The translations under genes and the position numbers were made by a program. Positions 8,723 to 16,732 of a stretch of DNA of 64,000 bases are shown piece after piece. How positions within the stretch are numbered: position 1 is the first letter of the stretch; every line of letters starts with the position of its first letter. The stretch lies in contig NZ_LFIJ01000002.1 in the NCBI RefSeq assembly GCF_001187555.1, positions 683,920 to 747,919 of the forward strand. Direction: 5' to 3'. The notes below the pieces were generated by a model that was not told the DNA's origin, searched no databases, and saw only the letters and a list, made by a program, of their open reading frames with translations. Origin of the DNA: Gilvimarinus polysaccharolyticus (GTDB lineage Bacteria > Pseudomonadota > Gammaproteobacteria > Pseudomonadales > Cellvibrionaceae).

Positions 8723-10003
8723 ATGGTTAGGTGGTTGGTTGTGAACTATATACGGATTTTTATAATAGTGCTTGTTGCAGGCATAGCCTGCTTGGCTGCA
8801 GCCGCCAATTCGGATGTGCCACCAATATTTGATTCTGTCGATAAGCCCACCTGGTGGGATGAGTTTGGACAAGAGTTTAGCCCGTTTGAGAGTCGGGATG
8901 AGATTATCCGTCTGCGCAGGAAAGAAGATACCGACGATCGAATTTATATAAAACGTGCATTGTTGACGGCAGAGTTTACGCCTGAAAATAAAGATTTAGT
9001 TAGCTTTTCATTATTTTATATACCATACGGTGAATTTTTGAGTGGCGATACTTCAATCCAGATTTTTGAGTATTTTTTACGACATTACTTTTATCGAAAA
9101 GAAGAAAATTATTGTTTTCGTTGTTCAAAAGACGGGGGCATGGTTGCGGGTGTAGTTGAACGTCTGGTCAGTCAGTACTGTAGGGCTGGGAGGGATTCGG
9201 ATGCTTTGAGTTTGATTGATAAGTTTATTTCTGAGCGGAAATTAGAGCTCGACATTACTTCTCAGTCTAAAATTTATGCGAGGTTAACCGAATGCAGAAG
9301 GCGTAGCGACTTGCGGTTAACCGATAATGTTTATGAGGCGCTAGAGAAAGTTCATAAGGAGCTTTGGCCTTTAGCTGATTTATATAATGCCAATAGTGTG
9401 TATCAAGTGGGGCGAGCTGTAATGCGAGAGAGAACCGCTAGAGGAGTTTCGGGGCACTGTGAGCTCAAGCGGTTGGAGGCTGCCCATTACAAAAGAACCG
9501 ATAGAGTTAAATCTTCGATATCATGGATGGCAGAGAAGCTCGAGTCATCTAATTGGGGGGCGCACATGTTTGGATTTAGCAATTTCTTGCTGTCCGAGAG
9601 TGACAGCGCAGTGAAGCTTGCTAAAGAGATATTCCTAAACGGTTACTATGAAGATAAATTTCCGAGTTGGAAAGAATACTATGCGTATAGCGAAGCCATA
9701 TTTGGTATGGCGTGCCTCGATAACCGTGTATACCAAGAAATTCTTATTTCACACTTTTATAATGATAGATTGTTGCTCAAAAACGAGCAGATAGAACTCG
9801 CTATGGATCGCCTGTATCCCGCTGTTAAAGGCTATAAAAGAACTATCGTAATAACAAATTTAGGCGGCGAGCTTGAGGTAAGTGTTGGTCATTATCGTGG
9901 CCTCTTGGATGCTCACGGGGAGACCATTGTTTTTAAGAAAATACGAATTAAAGGCAAAGTTTATTGGCTTCCGATTTATAACAGCGGTCATTGGTTTGCT
10001 TGA
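8723..10003 (+). CDS. Exported protein of unknown function
   Basis: I do not recognise this family. The 426-residue product has a signal peptide (hydrophobic residues 8-26, then AAAANSD as a likely cleavage region). The mature protein is rich in aromatic and charged residues. It contains a Cys pair (NYCFRCSKDGG, about residue 135), a helical middle that could hold TPR/Sel1-like helices (for example FLRHYFYRKEEN and LVSQYCRAGRDSDALSLIDK), and a beta-rich C-terminus (TIVITNLGGELEVSVGHY). ATG 8723 is the first codon giving the complete signal peptide. It is AT-rich compared with conserved neighbours and lies beside a broken copy of its own 5' end, which suggests a gene family with turnover in this accessory stretch. 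Confidence 0.65.
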   Translation: MVRWLVVNYIRIFIIVLVAGIACLAAAANSDVPPIFDSVDKPTWWDEFGQEFSPFESRDEIIRLRRKEDTDDRIYIKRALLTAEFTPENKDLVSFSLFYIPYGEFLSGDTSIQIFEYFLRHYFYRKEENYCFRCSKDGGMVAGVVERLVSQYCRAGRDSDALSLIDKFISERKLELDITSQSKIYARLTECRRRSDLRLTDNVYEALEKVHKELWPLADLYNANSVYQVGRAVMRERTARGVSGHCELKRLEAAHYKRTDRVKSSISWMAEKLESSNWGAHMFGFSNFLLSESDSAVKLAKEIFLNGYYEDKFPSWKEYYAYSEAIFGMACLDNRVYQEILISHFYNDRLLLKNEQIELAMDRLYPAVKGYKRTIVITNLGGELEVSVGHYRGLLDAHGETIVFKKIRIKGKVYWLPIYNSGHWFA

Positions 10004-10284
10004 TTCTTGGTGCCGGTTATAGAAAATATCAAAGCTAGGCCCATCAAGAAGAAAAGTTTATCAAGCTGCTGAACCTTTTGCCTGACTGATAGAGGCGCGC
10101 TAAAGCCCCTGAAGGCGGTGCAACAAAGTGCGATCGAGCTATCAGAAAGTATTGCGGCTGTGGGAGAAATAAGCAACAGTACACAAAAATGGCTTTTGCT
10201 TTTACGCGTAGAGTAATAGCCCTTTTCATTAAGAGCATTTTACCGCACGCCAATAAGCGCGACGATGTGCCTAAGCGCGCTCAG

Positions 10285-10553
10285 GCCATGAGAGGCGTTG
10301 GCAATGGCAGTTACTAAGCTCAGAGCTTATGGTAATCTCACCCCGCCGATCGTTATATTGTTTGTGATACCGAGCTGGGCGCTGTTAGGCAGCTGATGCT
10401 GCCGAGTATTTGCGAGGCACAGTGGAGTCCGTTAATGAGTGCTTGGCGGGGCGCGTGTGCTTTGTTAGCCACCTGCATGTGGACGTAGATAAACAGTATT
10501 ATATGCCATTACAGATTATCACAGAAACGGTTTGGCACAATCTTTTTGCGCGC
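10285..10553 (+). pseudogene. pckA: Remnant of pckA (ATP-type phosphoenolpyruvate carboxykinase)
   Basis: Two reading frames together recall an N-terminal stretch of PckA. In the frame through 10285-10371, AMRGVGNGS, a stop, a second stop and then PADRYIVCDTE correspond to the family's RGEG...GRSPxDRYIV motif. After a frame change, 10410-10553 reads ESVNECLAGRVCFVSHLHV then MPLQIITETVWHNLFAR, matching the PckA region with FVSHxHV and the ITxTAWxNLFxR motif. At least two stops, a frameshift and a missing middle piece show it is dead. The rest of the enzyme, including the ATP- and metal-binding sites, is absent. Identification is from remembered family motifs, not from an alignment. The gap around it (10004-10863) holds nothing else I can identify. 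Confidence 0.65.
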
Positions 10554-10863
10554 ACATGTTGGTGGGCAGCGCACCTTGATAACACTGAGGATAAACCGGT
10601 ATGGCGAGTGTAACTCGCCGGCCCCAAACCGTAGTGCAATGCCCAAGTCACCGAAAACGACATGCCGAGTTTTTAGGCGCGTTTTGGCGTAGACGCCCTG
10701 AAAACAGGGTACACTCTTTACCTTGCCTTTAAGCTCTTGGCGCATCGCTCTAAAATGTATTGCCACGTTGCACATTATTCTATGCCAAAAAGACTACTGA
10801 AGCTGGATGTATAGAGATGCCTAAATGGTGGTTCGTTAATTTATACGCTGAGTTATGATAATT

Positions 10864-11811
10864 ATGGAATTTAAAGACTATTACAAAGTACTTGGTGTTG
10901 ATAAAGATGCCGATACCAAAGCCATTAAAACGGCTTATCGTAAGCTGGCGCGTCAATACCATCCAGATATGAACCCAGATAAAGGCGCGGAAGAAAAATT
11001 TAAAGAAGTAGCCGAGGCTTACCATGTTCTTAAAGATGAAAAGCTTAGGGCAGAATTCGATGAGCTCTGCGAGTATAATGCTCGGTCTTCTCGGGGCTTT
11101 CAGCCGCCCCCTAATCGGCAGTCTTCCTATTCTGGTCATCAAGGCGGAGCTTCTTTTGATGGGGATTACTCTGAGTTTTTTAACTCGGTCTTTGGTGCTA
11201 GAAATCAATCATACGAAAATTCAGAGAAAGCTCGACAAGTGAAAGGGCAAGATGTTGAGCTGGAATTACCAATTTTTTTGGAAGAGACCGTCAACGAAAC
11301 AAAAAAAGAAGTCGAGTTTATGTTGCCTGCCAGCAACAGCAATGAAAAGCCTTCTAAAAAGCATTTAAAAGTAAAAATACCTTTAGGTGTTGTGGACGGT
11401 GAAAAAATTCGTTTGGTTGGCCAAGGCAAGCCCAGTTTGTATGGCGGCCCTGCTGGCGACTTATATTTACATATTAAAATCGTGCCTCATCCGCTGTTTG
11501 ATGTTACGGATCACAACCTTTCAATTACATTGCCTTTAGCCCCTTGGGAGGCAGCGTTGGGGGCTAAAATTACGGTTCCCACTCTGGACGGGAAAGTAAG
11601 CCTTTCGATTCCGCCTAATACTTCCTCGGGGAAAAAACTTAGAGTTAAAGGTAAGGGATTAAAAACGAAATCCACAGTGGGCGATCTTTTGGTCGTTGTA
11701 AAGATCGTTATGCCTGCGACAACAACTGAGAAAGGAAAAGAGCTCTGGCAAGAGCTTTCTGCCAGTGAACATTTTGACCCTAGAAAAGAATGGGGTGTGA
11801 ATCATGACTAA
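10864..11811 (+). CDS. cbpA: DnaJ-class co-chaperone CbpA
   Basis: CbpA is a DnaJ paralogue that stimulates DnaK and also binds curved DNA in Escherichia coli. The product has an N-terminal J-domain with the HPD motif at residues 33-35 (YKVLGVDKDAD to YHVLKDEKLRAEFD), a Gly/Ser/Phe linker (about 75-110), and two beta-barrel client-binding domains (for example VKIPLGVVDGEKIRLVGQG and LPLAPWEAALGAKITVPTLDG). It lacks the DnaJ zinc finger, which separates CbpA from DnaJ. I chose ATG 10864 because the family starts MEFKDYYK; the ATG nine bases upstream is possible. Length (315) is normal. It overlaps cbpM by 8 bp. Confidence 0.92.
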   Translation: MEFKDYYKVLGVDKDADTKAIKTAYRKLARQYHPDMNPDKGAEEKFKEVAEAYHVLKDEKLRAEFDELCEYNARSSRGFQPPPNRQSSYSGHQGGASFDGDYSEFFNSVFGARNQSYENSEKARQVKGQDVELELPIFLEETVNETKKEVEFMLPASNSNEKPSKKHLKVKIPLGVVDGEKIRLVGQGKPSLYGGPAGDLYLHIKIVPHPLFDVTDHNLSITLPLAPWEAALGAKITVPTLDGKVSLSIPPNTSSGKKLRVKGKGLKTKSTVGDLLVVVKIVMPATTTEKGKELWQELSASEHFDPRKEWGVNHD

Positions 11812-12112
11812 AACTCTAACAAAAATTTCTTACGAAGAGTTATGCCAGATTGAAGGCATAAAAAGTGAGTATATTATTGATATTGTCAATTATAAGATAG
11901 TTGTTCCGATTGGAGAGCTGGAAAATAATGAGTGGTTGTTTGAAACGACTAGTGTTTACTGGATTAAAAAAGCGTTGCGGTTATACCTCGATTTAGAAAT
12001 AGATTGGGTGGCCGTGGCCGTTATTGTTGATTTGATGCGACAAAAAGAAATTTTAGAAAAAGAAAATGATGCGATACAGAGACAGCTTAATCGATTGGTT
12101 GGTGGTGGCTAA
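11804..12112 (+). CDS. cbpM: Chaperone modulator CbpM
   Basis: CbpM binds the J-domain of CbpA and inhibits both its co-chaperone and DNA-binding activities. The 102-residue product fits in size and position: it starts inside the cbpA stop region, giving an 8-bp overlap and probable translational coupling. It carries the MerR-like short helical layout of the family (ISYEELCQIEGI, IPIGELENNEW-like turn, AVIVDLMRQKEILEKEND). The C-terminal helix is charged and probably coiled. Sequence conservation in CbpM is low, so the identification rests partly on the cbpA context. Confidence 0.88.
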   Translation: MTKTLTKISYEELCQIEGIKSEYIIDIVNYKIVVPIGELENNEWLFETTSVYWIKKALRLYLDLEIDWVAVAVIVDLMRQKEILEKENDAIQRQLNRLVGGG

Positions 12113-12213
12113 GTCATTTAATGATTTTTGTATTTATAGTAAATATTTTTTAATTGAATGGGGGTTAGGTAAATGCCCCTAAGATGTTATGACAAATTTA
12201 AAAGTGAAAATTA

Positions 12214-12939
12214 ATGACACTACCTACAATATTAATAATAATTGTTACTGGAGTTTTTCTTTTTTGGGAAAGAATTCTTCCGGGGAGGTCGTTGCCAATT
12301 TCTAAAGGTTGGTATCTTCGGTCTATCGCAATAAATATGACTCAATTAGTCATTACCTTAGTTGCAGGAAAACTTTGGATATCTGTTTTTTCAGGTGGTT
12401 CGATTGTTGATTTGGAAAATATCGGGTCACCTGTTCTCCAGGGTTTTGTAGGATGGTTTGTAGGTACATTCGTATTTTATTGGTGGCATCGTTTAAGGCA
12501 TGTCAAGGGGTTTTGGGTTGTATTTCATCAAATCCATCATTCGGCTTCACGAATTGAAATGTTAACGTCTTTTTATAAGCACCCACTAGAGATTTTTATT
12601 AATTCATTTATTACGGCTATTATTCTTTTTCCTATTTTGGGTTGTTCTTTGTTGGGCTCTATTTGGTATAACCTGTTCGCAGCAATTGGAGAGTATTTTT
12701 ATCACGCCAATGTGAAAACACCAAAATGGCTTAGATATTTTGTTCAAACACCTGAGTTGCACTCTATTCATCATGCGTTGGGTGTCCATAAGTATAATTT
12801 CAGTGATATACCGATTTGGGACAGGATTTTTGGTACCTATAAAGATACGACTAAGTTTAGCAAAAAATGCGGTTTTCCTAATGATAACGAACAAAAAATA
12901 TGGAAAATGTTAATATTTAAAGATGTGTATGATGATTGA
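12214..12939 (+). CDS. Sterol desaturase/fatty acid hydroxylase family membrane protein
   Basis: The 241-residue product is an integral membrane di-iron enzyme of the fatty acid hydroxylase superfamily. The histidine boxes are all visible: WWHRLRH (His92, His96), FHQIHHS (His105, His108, His109), YKHP (His123), YHANV (His164) and ELHSIHH (His183, His186, His187). Hydrophobic segments flank them at about 4-17, 38-60, 78-92 and 128-150. Such enzymes hydroxylate or desaturate lipids, but the substrate cannot be told. ATG 12214 follows a weak GA-rich site. The gene is AT-rich and stands alone after cbpM in the accessory stretch. Confidence 0.88.
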   Translation: MTLPTILIIIVTGVFLFWERILPGRSLPISKGWYLRSIAINMTQLVITLVAGKLWISVFSGGSIVDLENIGSPVLQGFVGWFVGTFVFYWWHRLRHVKGFWVVFHQIHHSASRIEMLTSFYKHPLEIFINSFITAIILFPILGCSLLGSIWYNLFAAIGEYFYHANVKTPKWLRYFVQTPELHSIHHALGVHKYNFSDIPIWDRIFGTYKDTTKFSKKCGFPNDNEQKIWKMLIFKDVYDD

Positions 12940-13014
12940 TCTTGTGCTAAAAATAGCCTGTTAAAGGGCGTTAGATATAGGCCAAACTAGAACCATAAAC
13001 AAAGAAATATACCA

Positions 13015-14463
13015 TTGAAAAAACCATTAACTAGCTGGACTGTTTGTCTGGAGTGTCAGGGTCGCGGTAAAAAAAGTCGAAGACTGCGAAAAAAAGTACG
13101 GCTGCGTTATCAGAGAGAGTTGGATGAATTTGTAAAGATGCAGAGCACGGGGCTAGCTCCTGTTCGGCCTAAAAATCATCTTGATGACTGCTTAAATTGT
13201 AGCGGATCGGGGTTGGTTTATTCTGCGGCCGCCCCTGTAGCCAATACAGAAAACTACCCGCATGTTGCTATTGTGGGCGCCGGAATAGGCGGAGTTGCGT
13301 TGGCGGTAGCTTGTTTGCACCGCGCGATTCCTTTTACGCTTTATGAGCGTGATAGCGGCTTTAATATTCGATCTCAAGGATATGGATTAACACTGCAGCA
13401 AGCGAGTAAAGCCATTGAGGGGTTAGGTCTCTTTTCTTTAGACGGTAAAGTTGTTTCCACAAGGCACTTGGTGCATACCACGGCAGGCAAAGTAGTTGGT
13501 GAATGGGGCATGAGAAAGTGGATGCAGTCTGCGGATAATGCACTTCCCAAGCGTACTAATTTGCATATTGCCCGTCAGTCTTTGCGCTTTGCGTTACTGC
13601 AACAACTCGGGAGTCATGATGCGGTGCGTTGGGGGCATAGGTTAGTTGATGTTAAGGTGCGTGATGGCGGAGGTGTTGACTTAAGCTTTCAAGTCAACGG
13701 GGCGATTGAGCAGGCTACAGCTGATCTTGTGGTGGGGGCCGATGGTATTCGTAGTGCGGTGCGCGAGTTACTGATAGGCGAGCATGCCACGCCTTTGCGT
13801 TATTTAGGCTGTATGGTAATTTTGGGCATTTGTCCGTTAGCGGATCTAGACGGTCTTAAACATGATCTGTTGGATTCTGCCACGGTATTTCAAACCGCCA
13901 ATGGCAATGAGCGTATTTATATAATGCCTTATGATTCGGATTCGGTAATGTGGCAGCTTAGCTTTCCAATACCAGAGGCCGAGGCTCGGGCGCTGAGTGA
14001 TCAAGGCGCTCAAGCATTAAAAGAAGAGGCATATCGTAGAACTCAGTGGCACGATCCTATTCCGCAAATTTTAAGCGCTACTAAAACGGCGTTGGTATCG
14101 GGTTATCCGGTGTATGACCGCGAGTTACTTGAGCCGGAATTATTAAACACAGGCGCGCCAATTACTCTTATAGGTGATGCCGCCCACCCTATGAGCCCAT
14201 TCAAAGGCCAAGGTGCGAATCAAGCGTTACTAGATGCGTTGGCGCTGGCTCGGGCAATAGTAATCGGTTGTAGGCCGTTATCTTTATGGCGCGAAGCGGG
14301 CATTAGAGACAGTGTATTAACTGAGTTTGAGTCAGACATGTTAGCGCGTAGCGCTATTAAGGTAAAAGATTCAGCGGCCGCTGCGCAGTTTTTACATTCT
14401 GACGCGGTGCTTTATGAGGGCGATGAGCCTAGGGGCCGAAACTTAAAAAGGTTGGATCAATAA
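13015..14463 (+). CDS. FAD-dependent monooxygenase with N-terminal DnaJ-type zinc motif
   Basis: The 482-residue product has two parts. Residues 1-70 carry two CxxCxGxG motifs (CLECQGRG at 11-18 and CLNCSGSG at 59-66) separated by a basic helix, the layout of half a DnaJ zinc-binding domain. From about residue 80 there is a class A flavoprotein monooxygenase: VAIVGAGIGG (FAD Rossmann motif, 84-93), VVGADGIRSAVRE (DG motif) and LIGDAAHPMSPFKGQGAN (ribityl-binding GD motif). Such enzymes hydroxylate aromatic or similar small molecules using NAD(P)H and oxygen. The start is TTG 13015, needed to include the first zinc motif; its ribosome-binding site is poor. Substrate unknown. I recall similar proteins in other marine gammaproteobacteria. 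Confidence 0.82.
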   Translation: MKKPLTSWTVCLECQGRGKKSRRLRKKVRLRYQRELDEFVKMQSTGLAPVRPKNHLDDCLNCSGSGLVYSAAAPVANTENYPHVAIVGAGIGGVALAVACLHRAIPFTLYERDSGFNIRSQGYGLTLQQASKAIEGLGLFSLDGKVVSTRHLVHTTAGKVVGEWGMRKWMQSADNALPKRTNLHIARQSLRFALLQQLGSHDAVRWGHRLVDVKVRDGGGVDLSFQVNGAIEQATADLVVGADGIRSAVRELLIGEHATPLRYLGCMVILGICPLADLDGLKHDLLDSATVFQTANGNERIYIMPYDSDSVMWQLSFPIPEAEARALSDQGAQALKEEAYRRTQWHDPIPQILSATKTALVSGYPVYDRELLEPELLNTGAPITLIGDAAHPMSPFKGQGANQALLDALALARAIVIGCRPLSLWREAGIRDSVLTEFESDMLARSAIKVKDSAAAAQFLHSDAVLYEGDEPRGRNLKRLDQ

Positions 14464-14545
14464 CTGCTGCATACAGCTTGGTTAATAATTTTTTTGATGA
14501 CGGCAGGCCTAAGGCATAATTCTATTTTTCTTGTTGTAGATTTGT

Positions 14546-14581
14546 AAAAGCTCGCAAAAATAAATAATTTCACGAGCTTTT
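14546..14581. terminator. Hairpin between convergent genes
   Basis: AAAAGCTCG (14546-14554) pairs with CGAGCTTTT (14573-14581) across an 18-base AT-rich loop. Lying between the convergent monooxygenase and flgT genes, with A/T runs on both arms, it could terminate transcription from both sides. The long loop weakens the case. Confidence 0.45.
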
Positions 14582-14623
14582 GGAGATGTCTATCGGCGAG
14601 AGTTTAGTGGTTATAAAATTTCA

Positions 14624-15895
14624 TTACCATGATATGGCAAGATACCGAACACCTTTCGTTAAAATGTCACTAGATACCCCGACGCTATAGGTTGGATACA
14701 CCTGGGTAACGGTTAGTGTTGCCCTTTCGGCCTGTAAGGTTTTGTAGTCAGGCGGGTATGGGCCAGCGTACGAGGTGTTGCTTAGACTTGGAAGGTAGCC
14801 ACCGCTTTGGTTGTTAATATCTAATGTATCCCCTACCTTTATACCGTGGTTGGCGCCGGCAAATAGATACACGCTGTTGTCTGTATCGCTTGGCTGAGCG
14901 GGAACCATAAAGGGTTGGCAGTTTATTTTTTCCCCTAGATCATTAATAGCATTTTCTATTAGCGAGTTAACCATTGCCCCGTATGCAGTCTTCCAAAATC
15001 GAGGGGTGCCAAATCCAGTCTCTTCTGTATAGTTCGCGCTCCATATGCCAATATCGGAATAACTTTTATCAAAAATGGGTGACCCTGAAATTCCATCATG
15101 GACTACCATTCGAAAGGCAAAGTGCCTTGCTCTGACGTCTTCTTTTACTTCATCCGTACTTTTGGATGAAAAAAAGTCTGAAAGTGATTGGCTGAATCTA
15201 GTCGCATGAGTTTTGCGAAAGTAGTCATCTGGATAAAGCATGGACATATCCAGAATCGATCCCGAAACCACTAGTTGCACTTGATATTTTTTTGCTAGAT
15301 TTTTTACCGTATCAGAGGTTTGGAAGTTAGAGCTTTCATAGCGCGTCTGGTTTGACAGTACGACGGATGGCTCATCTTGCACAAGAACATTGTAGGCGGG
15401 ATAAAGTCGTTGCGAGAGCTCTGCTGAAAAATCAGTATCAATATTGTGCAGTTGCCCTACCCGGGAGGATTCTGGCCGCGCCCTTGGAAACCCCGTTAGT
15501 AATACGTTCTTATTGTAATGAAGCCGATTAGGGGAGCTGCAGTCTTGTTCGTCGCTCACCACAGCTTTGATGGCGACGACGTAGATGCCGTTATGTTGCC
15601 GCTCATCTAACACCTCAACATCGCTAACCTTGCCCAGTGCTCGTAAGTTGACCCGATCACTGACCAATACGCCGTTATTTACGTCTGTGAGGCTATTAAC
15701 CTGGCTGCCGAACTTGATAAGAGCATTTCTGATTGCGTCCTCATAGGCGCTCTGTCGGGCCGCCTGAATATCACTGCCCAGTGGGCTGCGGCCTTCAGCG
15801 CTAATGACATCACCATAGGCAAACTGCCAGCCCCCCAAGAGAATTACCAATTGGGTCGTTAGCAGCATTGATCGCAACATCTTTGACCAAGTCAT
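14624..15895 (-). CDS. flgT: Flagellar H/T-ring associated protein FlgT
   Basis: FlgT is a periplasmic three-domain protein that builds the H-ring around the LP-ring of polar flagella and helps place the T-ring and stators, as known from Vibrio. The product shows a signal peptide (LLTTQLVILLGGWQFAYGD) and an N-terminal domain with ISAEGRSPLGSDIQAARQSAYEDAIRNALIKFG. A middle TolB-N-like domain (VLLTGFPRARPES to QLVVSGSILDMS) and a C-terminal SH3-like domain (LFAGANHGIKVGDTLDI) follow. I start it at ATG 15895, which overlaps the flgP stop as ATGA; a GTG nine bases earlier is the alternative. It follows flgP directly. Confidence 0.88.
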   Translation of the reverse strand: MTWSKMLRSMLLTTQLVILLGGWQFAYGDVISAEGRSPLGSDIQAARQSAYEDAIRNALIKFGSQVNSLTDVNNGVLVSDRVNLRALGKVSDVEVLDERQHNGIYVVAIKAVVSDEQDCSSPNRLHYNKNVLLTGFPRARPESSRVGQLHNIDTDFSAELSQRLYPAYNVLVQDEPSVVLSNQTRYESSNFQTSDTVKNLAKKYQVQLVVSGSILDMSMLYPDDYFRKTHATRFSQSLSDFFSSKSTDEVKEDVRARHFAFRMVVHDGISGSPIFDKSYSDIGIWSANYTEETGFGTPRFWKTAYGAMVNSLIENAINDLGEKINCQPFMVPAQPSDTDNSVYLFAGANHGIKVGDTLDINNQSGGYLPSLSNTSYAGPYPPDYKTLQAERATLTVTQVYPTYSVGVSSDILTKGVRYLAISW

Positions 15896-16497
15896 TCGGG
15901 CCACACTTGCCTTTGACCGTTGCCGGTATCGTAATGCGAGTCTGTGGTAGATAAGGTGCTTATACGACGCTCGAGGGCAGGATTATGAGCTTTTGTCGTT
16001 GGCGCGCCTTTAACGCTAGAGGCCGCCGTAAAATTTTGAAAGAAATCTTGGCCTAGTGTTAAAGACAGGGTGGTTTCATAGTACCCTTGGTTTGTTAAGC
16101 CTTGCGAGATAATCCTAGATTGTTGGATGTAACTATCGACTACTGCGCGCAAGTGGTCATAGTTGGTCACAAAATCAGCTACTTTTGTCGATGCTGAAAT
16201 TTGTACCCCTTGAACCCGCTCGGCCAAGGTCCGATAAGCATCTACCTCTGAGGCTCTCATGGCCATAAGTGTTTGTTGCGGTTTGTTTTGGTTCTGATTA
16301 TCTGGTGCGCCAAATCCAGTAGCGGTAATAATAAGCGGCTCAATTGTATTACCCATATGGGTAATATTAGCTTGGGCGCTTGCACTTGCTTCCCCGTTTG
16401 AACACAAGGTGCATCTAAGTATTCCGCAACCATTTAACGACACCAAAAGTATGGGTACGGCGATAATTGACGCCACACGAACTATAAGCCTTTTCAT
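15892..16497 (-). CDS. flgP: LPP20-family lipoprotein, FlgP-like
   Basis: The 201-residue product starts at ATG 16497 and has a lipoprotein leader ending in LVSLNGC (Cys about residue 24). The body contains the LPP20-type helix-strand pattern (MAMRASEVDAYRTLAERVQGVQISAST and YYETTLSLTLGQDFF), shared with FlgP, an outer-membrane lipoprotein needed for polar flagellar function in Vibrio. Coupling to flgT (4-bp ATGA overlap) supports the FlgP assignment. The usual partner flgO is not visible next to it. Residues 25-35 include two extra cysteines (RCTLC), which is unusual. Other LPP20 lipoproteins exist, so FlgP is the likely rather than certain name. Confidence 0.78.
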   Translation of the reverse strand: MKRLIVRVASIIAVPILLVSLNGCGILRCTLCSNGEASASAQANITHMGNTIEPLIITATGFGAPDNQNQNKPQQTLMAMRASEVDAYRTLAERVQGVQISASTKVADFVTNYDHLRAVVDSYIQQSRIISQGLTNQGYYETTLSLTLGQDFFQNFTAASSVKGAPTTKAHNPALERRISTLSTTDSHYDTGNGQRQVWPE

Positions 16498-16685
16498 ATC
16501 AATATCCTTTATAAGTCTGCCACGCTATCGACCAGATGCGCTATATCTTTAGTGCAGGTATACACGTTGGCGGCTAATAGCAGCCTCGCCGCTAAGGACG
16601 GATTGGTTAGCCAAGTAAAAGTGAGCAAAGAGGTCTTGTTATAAGCTGGGAGGGTTGTGTCTGGCTATATTTCTGACATAAAAAA

Positions 16686-16711
16686 GGCCGCTCTTGCGCA
16701 CAAGAGCGGCC
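16686..16711. terminator. Strong bidirectional terminator
   Basis: GGCCGCTCTTG (16686-16696) pairs perfectly with CAAGAGCGGCC (16701-16711) around a CGCA loop. A five-base A run precedes it and a T run follows, so it works as an intrinsic terminator on both strands. It lies 22 bp past the yceI stop on the minus strand and marks the end of that operon. Confidence 0.9.
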
Positions 16712-16732
16712 TTTTACTTACCGGCTAACGTC

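Noticed and set aside
10084-10210. Frame reading LKAVQQSAIELSESIAAVGEISNST as a remnant of a chemotaxis receptor
   Set aside because: Heptad-like Ala/Ser/Glu stretches are easy to find by chance and no other receptor part is present.
10509-10775. An 88-codon minus-strand frame beginning MCNVAIHFRAM
   Set aside because: It runs antisense through the pckA remnant, has no ribosome-binding site and matches no family I know.
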